Positions 32,203 to 43,943 of a stretch of 64,000 nt of DNA are shown here, one piece after another. The DNA comes from Gamarada debralockiae (taxonomy: Eukaryota > Ascomycota > Leotiomycetes > Helotiales > Hyphodiscaceae): the NCBI GenBank assembly GCA_002803225.1, contig NXFV01000768.1, positions 62,001 through 126,000 on the forward strand. The letters are read 5' to 3'. Both the position numbers and the translations under genes were made by a program. The notes beneath the pieces were generated by a model. The model worked only from the letters and a program-made list of their open reading frames with translations, was not told the DNA's origin and searched no databases. Every line of letters begins with the position of its first letter. Position 1 is the stretch's first letter.

Positions 32203-34765
32203 CTATTTCATCCATACCCAAATCCATTTCAGGAATGTCACACCGTTTTCTTTTGTAAACCCGTCGTCGGGCAACTCGAGCCTGCCCTTTCGTATCTCGC
32301 TGCCTGCTTGTATCGCGTTGCGTAGATCGTTGGATCGCTCGGGACCCCAGTGGGAGATTTTGAAACCGTGTTTGCGGATCTTGTAGCCTAGGATAAGCAA
32401 GATAAACACCGGTACCTAGATTCGTGAGTTAACTGTACTGGTTCCAAATCTGGACTTTCGGATGTGCATACACTGATGTATGATGCAATGAATTGATGAA
32501 CGTCGAAAGGACGCTCTAAGAACGGCCCTATTCCATTGAACAGTACCAACAGGATGCACGAGACCATGCCATAGCAGGCCTTAAGCCATTGTCCATGCGA
32601 TTTGTAGGGATATCGTGGGTGGTTTCGGTCGTAGATTTCAGCTTGTGCTTCGGATGTATTGCCATATGTTTTTACATCTTCCAACCTGATCCAAAGTTAG
32701 CTTCGTTTGCGCCACTTCAATTCGACAATAGAAGAACTCTTGTGCTTACGTTCTGAAGAAGCTGAGATACGTTGCGCAAATGACAATGTACACAACCAAT
32801 AACGATACCGTACAATTGGTCGAAAGTTCACTCAGTCTCTGCCATTCAAGTCAATAAGCAGTCTTATTTTTTCTAATTTTGTTTTTGATAGTCAAAACTT
32901 ACCTGACCAGGAGCCCCACTACGGCCCATGAATGATATCAGCATCATTGCGGCAGTTGCAAGAACTGCCCTTACAGGGATACCAGAGCTGCAATGGCGCA
33001 GTCTTCGGGTGATGCAATCTGGGCCTGTCTGGTCTCGCAATGCCAGGGTATGAAGCACACGGGATGCTACATACATCGAGTTGATGGCGCAGGTGAACGA
33101 GGAAAATGTAAATATGGCGTTGAAAAAGTGAGCGGCTGCGGGAATTCCAGCTTCGACAACGGCAATGATGAATATGGAGTGGGATCCAACCGATTGGCCT
33201 CCGCCGTTGATGAAGGGGTGGTTGGTGGGAACCATGAAGGAGCCTGCAAGCATTGCGAGGCAGTACAGGGTTATGATTCGGAGTGAGATCTTTCGCGCTG
33301 CCATTTTCATGCTTTCTGCATTCGCCAGCTCTTTACTCTCTGCTGCAGTTGCAGCCACGATATCCATTCCGACGTACGAGAATATAATATTCGTGAAAGT
33401 CGTCCTAGGCGAAGGTCAGAAAAGGGGGTGGCACAGCACGGAAATCCAAGCATACCAGACCCCAAGGAACGTTCCGATCGATCCTCTGATATCTCGTTGG
33501 AAATTCCCGTTTTCATCCTTTACTTGGTACACATTGTTGAAGAAGGAGTACGGTGAGTCCCAATCTTTCAACCAGAGTCAGCGATTGAGGTGCTTGTGGA
33601 TGGGGGAGGAGAGACCTACACTTTGATCCTATCGGCTTGGTGTAGTACGCATCGGCTCGCGCTGTGTTTCAACTGTCAATGGGCTGCGGAACATTTAGGA
33701 TTGTAAGTACTAACGTTTCATCGCGTCCAGTATGACCATCATAACGATGAGCATTGAGATGAATGCCAGCTTCAAGCTTCCAAACACATATTCGAGCTCG
33801 CCAAAATACTGTCATCTGACGTCAGCAGCTGCCAGTAACACTTTCTCATCTCCACACCGATGAGGGCTCAAAGTATTACGCACCTTTACAGGAAACAGAT
33901 TGATGATTGTCGCTAAGATCAGAAACAAACCAATCCAAACTGCACCATCGACATTCAATCCAACTGCCCAAGCCAAAAGGGTTCTGCCGTCATTGTACTC
34001 GAATTTTACCGAATTGGAAATCGCAGTCAATTCTTCGGCCGCAAGTACTGCGTACCCAAACCTGGACAATGTTAGGCATGGTTGTAAGTATCGTCTTCCG
34101 AAATGCTCACCAGTACATCCAACCAACGGCAAAGCCAACACCTCGATCCAGAAAGCGTCTGGGAAACTCCATTACAGGCGCATTTACAGGCATCAAGGCA
34201 GTCATTTCTCCCAAGCAAGAGATAACCGACGAGACTACTGTACCCATGAGGACGTAACTCAAAACTGCCCCGCCTGGCCCTGCTGAGGCCAAGGATCTTC
34301 CGCTTCCAAGAAACAGTCCTTCGACAGTGCGTCAGCATTCCCGATTCATTGGATGATTGGAGGAGCCCGTACCATTTCCAATCGTTCTGGTGACACGAAT
34401 GTTATTAACTATGCGCCGGAACGGAAAGGGGGTGTGAATACGTACCCAGAAAACGCAATCATCTGTAGTGACGTGTCGCGTCAGTCAAGGTGGCTTGAAC
34501 ACTGCGGGATCATTCTCACATTGATATGTCTCTCTTTCAAGACTCTCCTGTAATACGATGAGTGACGATTCTTGCGCTGAGGCTAATTGACCTCTTACCA
34601 AACACTCTCCCCTCGACGCTCCCGCTTTTCTTTGACTTGCGCCGGCTCCTCGATTGACGGAGGACGTCCATAGTGGAGTTCCGAATCGTAGACTGACTGA
34701 GACGGTTCCCCACTGAACTCAAATATCTGCGGCGACACCGCTTGAGGCTTTTCGTGGTCCATCAT
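32203..34765 (-). CDS. Amino acid permease, APC/YAT family
   Basis: Thirteen exons on the minus strand join in phase to give 624 aa: 34765-34599, 34547-34520, 34462-34446, 34386-34373, 34318-34111, 34061-33884, 33808-33715, 33661-33620, 33564-33456, 33404-32903, 32838-32750, 32685-32472 and 32415-32203. The first membrane helix has the family signature MIAFSGTIGNGLFLGSG, built across four exons, then LASAGPGGAVLSYVLMG. GEMTALMPVNAP and FGYAVLAAEE follow. About twelve hydrophobic helices are present, with both ends cytoplasmic. These proteins import amino acids across the plasma membrane by proton symport; specificity cannot be read from sequence. Exons 3 and 4 are only 17 and 14 nt. An ATG three bases downstream is an equal start candidate. 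No lesion is seen. Confidence 0.93.
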
Positions 34766-36011
34766 GATGCGACTGAAGGTATCTGTATGGGTGCGGCCAG
34801 TGCCTTCTCGTCAAAGCCAGTAGACGATTCTCAAGGAAGTTATATCGAAAGCGGGGAGACTCTCTCCCGAGCTTAGATTTTTCGGATTCGAAATAGACAT
34901 ATTTTCTGCAGATCTGCACAGCCTTAACGGAGATCTCAGGGCAATCAGGTGAACAGGGAACGTGTCCCCGCGCGGGAAGTGGTACAGATGCTAATACAGA
35001 TCGAGCAGTTGTCGTGAATTCGCGGCACTTGGCACTGTAAGGGTGGGTGTACTGCAGCCACAGCTTTCAAGGGCCTATGGCCATTGGCTGAGGATGCAGA
35101 TAGCCATGCCGGCTCAACCCAAAATTAAACTCTTCCCCTGCCAAAGCTAAAAGACAATTTGATGCTGCTTTTATTGCTAGTTACTGTTCCCACCTCGGCT
35201 TCTTCGTTATCTTCCTCTCAAAAATCATGTACGAAAGAGTGATTGTTCAAGATAGCTGAGTGATTTGAACAGTTTCTAAGAGAAACATACCCTTCTTCCC
35301 TGTGCACTCAGCTTTTTCAGTTCTTACGTCACATCGTGTTTGTTGTCAGAGAATCAAACAAAGTTTTAGCCACCAACCCATCTGGGCCAAAGGATCGTCG
35401 CTAAGGGTCGGGTCGCTTCTAAAACGGCACTGTGCTGTGCCGAGGCTCTAAGTCGACGTCCTCTCTGAGATTACTCCGTGTCGGAGAGTAACGTATCACC
35501 GTCAGACGACGCCAATTATCAGGTCTCTCCGGAAGGCAGAACGGCCTTCCGCCAATAGAATCTGAGACTGCCGGGCGCTCCACAACGGTGATGGCTCATT
35601 GCGTTCTGCAATCTTGCAGTGAACCTCAGCCGCAGCTGCACGACGACCATCTGGCCTGCCCTTCCTCCTTCTCAAAAGGGCAACTGGGATCGAGGATTCA
35701 AGCCTCCCATTCCACATGTACCACACCTCTGCCTTGAAATCGAGGCGGGGCAAACGCCTCTAACCCCACTAGCCCAGGCACCTATAGCTCTATCAGTAGC
35801 GGTTATGAGTAGTCCTACAAGGCGTTCGCCAGCAAAAAAGCCGCCTTCAACATACTGTACCTTAGAGCTTCTTTCCCGTGGATCTTCATAAGTCACCATA
35901 CATACGACAAACCGACTGTATTTTGACACGCTCTAAAGTTACGGAGCTGGCTCACGCCCACGTGGCGGACAGCGTCAAGGTCCAACACCTCACGCCTCCT
36001 CCCAGCATGCG
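34766..36011. other. Divergent intergenic region, no supported gene
   Basis: Lies between the permease and the WD-type gene, which are transcribed apart, so both promoters are here. A short inverted repeat (ggaaggc...ggccttcc) occurs at about 35530-35549. No coding feature recognised. Confidence 0.4.
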
Positions 36012-39000
36012 ATGGCGGCTCCAGCCTCGTCGTCATTGTTCATGAGCCTGGCCAACGCCTGGAGACTCTTGTCCCTTCGCAGCGACATCGACGACATCAT
36101 ATTAGAGCTTCTGGGCCGCTTCTCACTAGAGAAGATATATTCGGAAGGAGACAAAGAGGCCTATCAACATTGTGTGGCGTGCGCTCTCGTGCAGCTTTCT
36201 ACGATCTTCTACATACAGCGGCTTTCGCTACCTTCTGAAAGTCTGCAGATCGGCTGGTATCTTGGGTTTCTTGTTTCCTGGGAGGTGACGGTGAGAACCG
36301 TTGAATTCGCACTGCAGGTTGTCATTGAAGGCCGAGATAGTCTCTGGGAGCGAACTTCGCTAAGGGACAAGTACTTGGCAGAGTTTCTTTACTCTGCGCT
36401 CCGAGTTCTCACGCTTCACCCCAAAGTTCCAACGAATCAGCGGGCAAAAGATCGACGAGAGCGGTTTGCACGCATTCACAGATCTTTGGAGCGACTATAC
36501 GACAGCTATCCAGGCCCCAAATCCTTTCTCTTACTAGTCTGCAAAGAGATAACTGACTCGTTGCGCACCGAACCTAACGCTCTCGCTCTTCCACCGAGAC
36601 TGAGGTATGAACTGCCAAATTTGGCATCGGAATTGGTATGTCCCATATATGAACGTTGCGACAGCCTACATTAGCTAACCTAAGTCTTGAATCAGTATCC
36701 CTTACCCGAATGTCTATCCTCACAATATGTCTCTACAATTGTACAACAAGATGGATTTGGTGGAGACTGGCTGTCACAATTTCTCGCGCTCCGAGACGTC
36801 TCCCAATTCGTGGTCGGGGCGTCGGTTCAGTATACCGTGAATAGAGAGACTCGGGATGTACGGCTTCAGTCGTCCTCTGCCAGAACTCGAAATGCTGTTC
36901 TACATGCTCTCGATAACATGCGAATACCAGGGCAACTTTCAAAGGCGGATTTGGTCTCTACATTCAGCGAGACTTTCAGAATCATTCTTCCAGACACGCC
37001 AATTCTATTAAGGAGAAATTCTACTGGATCCCAAGGAGATGAAACCGAAATGGATGCGATAGACTCTCTTTGTGCAAAGCTCAGCGATCGACAGATTACC
37101 CATCGTGTCAGCGACAGGGAGATGATGCATAACATGTCAGAGCTCACCAGAAACATTGCGCTACTCGACGATCCCAGCGGCCAGTTCAGAACAGGACAGC
37201 CGAGATTATATGCCATCAACTGTCCGAAATGCCATTTTGTCGGAGAGTCTCAACTCAGAGGTTTAGAATATCTCAAGTTACCGGTATGTCCTACGCTATA
37301 CACTGCACAATCAACTGTGAGATATCAATCATCCTTTCAGTTACACGATTAGACAGACGCAGTTTGAATACGAGAGTGATTTTATGATATCATTTACTTC
37401 AATTGCTCGAGAAGGGTGAGCAATTGCAGTTTGGATTTCTTTAACCTCTCTAGACTGTCAAATCGCGTAAGAATTTGGTCGATTGACATCTTTATGCCGA
37501 TTTGATGACAATGCTCTTCTCTGTTCTACGTAATCGCATTGGACATGCATCATTCCTAGACGAGTACACCTACTGACTGCGATTTTTCTAGTTGGATCCC
37601 GACGAGGTACCTGAATTCAATCTCCCGGCGCAATCGAAATGCCTACACTGTGGAAAGGATGTGACAATGGCACGTGAAATCTCGCTCGCAAGACATACTT
37701 GGGATCTGCTGAAACCTCTGGAACCTTCCGCGGATACGATCAATGTGGAACGGCACTTACCGACGCAGTTCCAGCTAGCACCGCCCAAAGAGACAGGCAT
37801 GTTTACTTCGGGATATGGCAACATTCTTGGTGGAGGAGGTCAACGATCACATGACACCGAGCCGTCGTCCCTGCCCTGTCGACCTGCTTTCCTAGAATCA
37901 GCATCTGCTGATCGATCTCGATCAATTTCTCAAGCTCATCCATCTCCGAATTCTCCAGGCTATCGTCAGACTTTGGACACCCCTGCAACTGAACTTTCAC
38001 CTTCGGAAAAAGTGCCTTCATTGGCTTCCATGGACGGAGCAACATCGGATTTTCAAAAAATTGTTGACAGTCGAAGAGGTTCAAACTCAGCTGGAGAACC
38101 ACCTTTCTCCCCTAATTCTATCACTTCTCGTGCGCTAAGCCAGCCCAGAATTGAACCAATGACATCCACAGTCTCCTTTGACCAGTCACCTCTTATCAGG
38201 AGTCGGACTGTTCCAGTAGTTGCTCCACCTGAAAAAGTGAAGTCTAGTTTGTGGTCCAAATTTGGCTCGAAAAAGGAATCCTTCAAGGCGTCAGGAGAAA
38301 CGAGCTCCCTTTCGTCATCCACTCTGGAATCCCAAAGACTGGACGAAATCTCTTTAAAAAGTTTGGCTAGTGCTACAAAAATTTCTGTCAGAGGCAAAAG
38401 CGCTAAGAACATAAATGTGTATCTCTCCCAAAATTCATCATTCGCTTTATTCTGGACTCAATCGTCAATCCATATCTGGGATGTAGGTACCTCACCTCCT
38501 ACCATGGTACGAGCCATTGCAACTGAGAGTACCTGCCTTCTTGCGGCTTTGACAAAAGTGCATTTAGCATACATTATTGGAACTCGGGATCAAAGGCTTA
38601 CTGTAAGTTTCACAGTTCCCAGGTGAAATCCTTCCTGACCATACTAGCTTCGAATTATGAACCTCGCTCAGCCAACGGCGCCTGTCGTTGAGTACCGCAT
38701 GCCTTCCTCACTATGGTGCCGGAGCATAAGCGTCTGCCCCAAAGAAAATTACGTGGTTGTCGGATTCGAAAACTCTATCGTACGTTTCTTCAAGACAACC
38801 CCTTCAGAAAATCCGCGAGAAGACCGCCTCCATGGCCGCTGGCACAAGGAATGCAAAGAATGTCCGGCCGTAGAGACTCTGTCCTTCTCTAACGACGGAC
38901 TCATCCTCCTTGGTAGCACCAGAGATCCCAGGAATGGAACAATACAGATATATTCGTGGAGCTTCCCCTTTCTGACATTTCGGGAGCTTTCCTCCTGTCG

Positions 39001-39647
39001 ATATCATGTGCCCTTGCACGAGTCAGAAGATAATGGAGTCTCGTCTGCAATTTTCCGGTCCGGTCCTGGAGGACAGGAAAACTTGATCTGTGTCAGCACT
39101 TGGACGCAGTCAGGGGTACCAGTTCTAATACAGCCTGAGGAAGGCCTTAAGAATGCCATCAAGACTGAGATTTCTAGTCGCCAGGGAAGGCTTGGCAGCC
39201 GCATTCAATGTGCTGCTTTCTCACCATCCGGGAGAGAGCTCGCTCTAGTCAATGACAAGGGCCACCTTTACCAGATATCGAACTTGAATTCGAGTCCTAT
39301 GGATGTGAAGAGGATTGCAACTTCAAAGGAACTCACGGCGAAATCGGATTGTTTTGCGATGACTTACATGACACTGCCAGATGAGGAGGCGATCATAATG
39401 GTGTGGGCGGACTCATCTAGAGCTTTGGGATACGTCAAGAAAATACCAGTGACTCCCGTGAGTTATATTATTATTCGTTTTATAACTCCTATTTACTGAC
39501 TTTAATCTTTTCAAGGGCGACCCTTACATTCCAGCAACACCAATGTACGAAAATCCATCAGAGTTACCGGGTGACAGTAGGATCATTCCCAAAACCGCGG
39601 TTGAGTTAACTGTCGAGGAACCCGCCCTTCGCATAAGGCGAGACTAG
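36012..39647 (+). CDS. WD40/beta-propeller-type protein with a zinc ribbon
   Basis: Exons 36012-36635, 36696-37283, 37592-38602, 38648-39457 and 39516-39647, all phase 0, give 1054 aa. The N-terminal 400 residues are helical. A four-cysteine site is formed across the 308-nt third intron boundary: NCPKCHF at the end of exon 2 and KCLHCGKDV at the start of exon 3, spaced like a zinc ribbon. A Ser/Pro-rich disordered stretch follows, with many possible phosphosites. The C-terminal 400 residues look like propeller blades (FALFWTQSSIHIWDVG, NYVVVGFENSIVRFFKT, GTIQIYSWSFPF, CAAFSPSGRELALVNDKGH). Function is not known to me; similar architecture is common in uncharacterised ascomycete proteins. The frame is intact. 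Confidence 0.8.
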
Positions 39648-41329
39648 AAACAAGGCTTCTAATATTCCTCCAATCCAATTCAATGGCTCTCTGCGGCTTT
39701 GTGGACGATGCTGGAAAGGGACATGTGTCTATGAAACGATCGGCTTCAGATTTTCCAACGAGGCCACAATGGCTTCTAGACAAAAAGCACCTCACTGGAC
39801 TTTCGATCACACCATTAAGATGCCAAATTCGACTCAGTCTTCTACCTTCCTGGCCCTTCCGGTTCCGTCAAAACCCTCATCAACTTTATTTGACTTGCTT
39901 CCTCTCCAGAAGCCTCGACATGCCTCGAGGTCCTCAAAAGATGAAGCCACAAATGTATATATTCAGCATCGTATGAAATATTTAAAAAGCTGAATTCCTA
40001 TTTGCAAGGAGTCAGCAAGAAGTCTGGGATTTCAGGAGACGCTCTGAGCACGTGACGAGGAACGACGATGTGGATGTGACTTGAACGAGACTACGAAGCA
40101 ATGAGATACGATTTGAAGTTTGGTCAAGGATCATAGCGGAATTATATCATTTGCATGAGATAGAGATGAGCAAGCATTGGAGGAGGCGTACAGGTACTGG
40201 GGGGAGGTTGGAGCGTTGGGTATTATCATGGAAGTGCGGGGTGTCATCAAAATTAGAACTAAATCTTAATGACTGGCATAGCTCGCTGTGATTACTTTCG
40301 TATTATGATTCTGGTTACTCTGGCGTCATATCCGGGCGGCTTTGCTCAAGCGGATCGAGGTCCGAGTTGAAACTTCATCTTCCACCTGCTACATTCGATT
40401 CTGCAACCTTACTGTTTTGCACTTTTGTTAATTTTGCAAGACTCGTAGATCTCACCAAACCATAGAAGACGGTTTCACTTTCAAGGAGCAAGAGCAAGAG
40501 CAAGAGCAAGAGCAAGAGCAAGAGCAATACAATGGAAACATCGATGAGCGTACATGGGAAGTTGTCTAGTGATGCAGCATTCAACTACCGGCAAGGATTT
40601 GTTCCAATAACGGTTGGTATCCACGAGGACTTTCTTGAAACATCAAGATCCTGTGAGCATCTGCCAATGTCTTTTTTTGTTTGTGTTATTGTCGTCGGCA
40701 CTATTTTCTTTTTTGACACTGTTTTTGTCGAAATTATTGGAAGACCTGAAGTAGGTAGAGATGGATGAGAACAGTTCGTGAATCTTTGCAGACTTGGAGA
40801 CTAGCGGATCTGCCTGCTCCAAACACACCGAAAGTTCGATGACTTGATTAAATCGCATTCCAAACACCTCCTGTGCTATCAAGAGTTCGAATTGCGTAGC
40901 TATCGCTTGTCGTCTAAGTTCATTGACCGGGAAGATGTCACAATTCCGGTTGTTAAGGCTGTTTCGATGTCTTCGGCATTCCTGATTATAAGTCAGTGCT
41001 TCTCTCTAGATGCTTCCGTCCAACTCTGAGCCTCCCCATTCACTTTAGTAAGCTCGGGGACAGAGCAAACATGCTTTTCCGACGATGTCTCACGACAGTT
41101 TCGCTGAAAAGACGTTTTTTATTACTAGAAAATTACCTATATGTAATAACATGCATTATATACTCATTATCCTCCTACCTAAACTCCAATTCCAAATAAA
41201 CCCGAAACCGCTCTTTCTTATCAAAAAAACTCCCCTCTCTCGGAATACCACTATTCATATTCCGATTACTCTACATATTCGACCTAACCAACCTCTCCTT
41301 ACCCAATATATTACTCCCACACTCCCCTT
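39648..41329. other. Intergenic region with a hexanucleotide microsatellite
   Basis: No gene supported. The region holds the GAGCAA repeat at 40486-40527. Short reading frames around it are products of the repeat or chance. Confidence 0.4.
40486..40527 (+). repeat. Microsatellite (GAGCAA) x 7
   Basis: Seven perfect hexamer units, 42 bp. On the minus strand this yields a run of leucine codons in a short frame, which should not be taken for a gene. Confidence 0.95.
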
Positions 41330-42250
41330 CTTGATCGTAGGCTTCATAGCTATCTGCTGCGTCCCTACATGTCCCCCGAGCGACCTCTCAGAAGCACTAC
41401 GCCCACTCACTATCTCATCAGTATGCATGCCCCCATCCGTCAAACCTGTGAACTGATCATTAGGATGCGGTGGTGCTGGACTATCGGAAAACGGCTCCTC
41501 TCGGGCCGAAGGAGCGGGCTGGGTTGACGGAACCTCCGATGTTGTAGACACCAGTGATTGTATTGTTAGATAGATATTGAGGGAATGGAAATGAAGGCGA
41601 AGGCGGCTGTGTCGTACTGGTGAGTTCTGCGATGAGAGTGAGACGCCGATTCCGACAGGTGCGATGAGGTGCTTTTGTGCTTTTTTGACTGCGAGCATGA
41701 AGATTGTGAAGACGAGTTCCGCTGTTAGCAATAGCGAGAAAGACTCCACGGAGGTAAGGAAGACCGCCGACATGGTACATGCCCAAGGTGACCTGCTACG
41801 TTCAATACCAATCTTTGTTAGGGAAACAGGGTAAAAAAAGGAATAGGCGTACAGCTAGATTGAAGAGTCCATCACTGATCCGGAAGAACACCCAGGCATT
41901 AACCGCCGACGAGAATCCAAAACTCAATACAATAAATAAGAACTAATCAGGATTACTTGGAGTTCCAACTTCATTAGCACTGCTAGATGGAGTTGCTAAG
42001 AGTGCGACTTGGGTCCCTGAAAATGCGAAGAAGAGGAAAGAGTCGTTCCTGCAAACTCGGCACTCGTGGCTACAAAATGATTTCGCGCCTTTGTAAGCGT
42101 CAGTGCACGTCTTTTGAGGGTATTGGGGGTAACAGCATACCTCGTCAGGAACCCAGTTGAGAAGGGCAAACGGTCTGATTTCATCGAGCTGGGCCTCGAG
42201 CTCTTTTGATGATGTTTGCCGTTATTGAAGAAAGGTAGGTAAATCCACCA
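41330..42250 (-). pseudogene. Aquaporin (MIP family), decayed
   Basis: Read on the minus strand, pieces of a fungal aquaporin appear in order but in different frames: KARNHFVATSAEFAGTTL, FLFFAFSGTQVALL, SSAVNAWVFFRISDG, an in-phase intron, VTLGMYHVGGLPYLRGVFL, then TAELVFTIFMLAV and HLIAPVGIGVSL in a second frame, then TGVYNIGGSVNPARSFGP in the first frame. A C-terminal tail-like segment (NDQFTGLTDGGMHTDE) follows. The first NPA motif reads NLA. Roughly 40 residues are missing between helix 3 and helix 5. At least three frame breaks are needed, and the last helix is gone. The intron at about 41860-41805 keeps normal signals. The gene is not functional. Limits are approximate. Confidence 0.8.
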
Positions 42251-43943
42251 CCATGCTTGGGTTCGTTGATGTTCATTGCAATTTGAGGGAGCCTCAAGAA
42301 AAGAGGACTTTGAATAGAGCTCGTACAGCAAAAGCGGTATCAGAGACGCGAAAAGCGAGAAGAAAAGGGCCGAAGAGAACGAGAAGGAGAATCGGGCATA
42401 TGTTAAAGCAAGCAATAACAGGGCTGCTATACGAGATAGGGAAGGAAGGATCCAGATACTCTTACAGCCTCCACAACGTCACGGCAAAGGTCTGGAGTAA
42501 ACATATGGAGGGAGCCCCATAGAGCGCTAAGAGAGTCATGACGGATAATGGCGGTTGTAGCCTTCTCCAGGAGTGGTTGATGTAGACATTGGCAGGGCTG
42601 AGGGACTCGGTGTTCTAATTGAAACGGGAATATAACTCTCGAGTTGGTTCGAGACGGGGTGGTAGCTCATGAGCTACGAAAGTTAAATTGATCAGAATTC
42701 TGCATAGACATCGAGAAATGCTATGGCACGTGGACAGTTCTGCAATGCATCGAGAGTTTTACCTCTTAGTGATTGAAACATGATAGCTTCAAAGGACAGC
42801 CATTGGAAGGGAGACAAATGTCCTTGAGCAGATCTGGCGATCAGATGGGACGGGACACGGGTGATTTCAGAGCCCTATAAACGTGAAGAGGCAAGTATAA
42901 GCAAACTGTCAGGGTGATATACTCCGATAGCATCGGTGGCTTGAGAGACGATGCACCATGAGTCGCTCTCCCCGTGCACTAACGCCGCGTCTGGATTATT
43001 GACGACGACGAAATCCATGGTACAAGCTGAACCCTAAGAAACGACATGAACCTCAAAGATTCTAGATCTCACATCGAGAGAAAAGTATCCATCTATCATG
43101 TGATTCGGAGATTCAGGGAATTTATCCTGAAGAACAGATAGCGAGACAATGCGAGATATCGCCGCTCTCGCGAGAGACCAGAAGACGAGGCATTCTTTTA
43201 CCGTACCGAAGAGATTCTCTTGAAACTCTCTATCCGATTTGGTAGCATAGTGGGAATAAATTAGTAAAATTCAATACCATGATAAGCTGGTCCACAATAT
43301 GATCTATGGATGACCGAGGAGCAAAACGAGATAAATCAACCTGCCCGTTGATGAAAGGCGGATACTTTGTCTGGTAAACATGCGGTAGCATTATTTGGAG
43401 ATTTGAAGGATAAATGAAGCACAATGATGGTTTGTTACTTTGTCGTTCACTGTCCACTGCGAGATGCGAAGGTGCAAATTGCTGGCGGAGGCTCGGAGCC
43501 CGGGACAGCTTTTCCCGCTCTCTAAAAAGCGGGTCGATCATGATAGACAACCTGATCAACACCAGCTCCTTTTGCAGGCATCTTATGATTGTTTTGTTTG
43601 GCAAAAGTCTCATGATGCTCTTTCGATAAGTCGGTCGAGGTCACGCAAGCAAGTTTTTTGTGTGTTGGTAATCGAAGCCACAGCAGGACCCACTGTTGAT
43701 GTTGATCTACAATCAACCATCCCGCTTCAGCCACAAGTCGTCCGCAGCATCAACTCGACTCACCCCTGCTGCCAACGTCTTTCTCTCCATTTAGCATCAC
43801 GGGCGTCCTTCAGCGGTGTTCTTTACATTCTTTGGCGACTCTTCAAATCACGAATTCGGATGAGAGATTCATTCACTGCCCGTTGCAGCTGCAGAGCTGA
43901 TAGATTCCCCTCTTGAGGCATTTTCGAGACCTCATTTCAAATC
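42251..43943. other. Intergenic region, no supported gene
   Basis: About 1.7 kb with only short, featureless reading frames. The 3' part is the promoter region of the RING ligase gene. Confidence 0.4.

Noticed and set aside
33165..33626. A 153-codon plus-strand frame
   Set aside because: Antisense of the permease exons, which have a fully phased 13-exon structure.
40375..40584. Minus-strand frame with a poly-leucine run
   Set aside because: It is the translation of the GAGCAA microsatellite, not a signal peptide.
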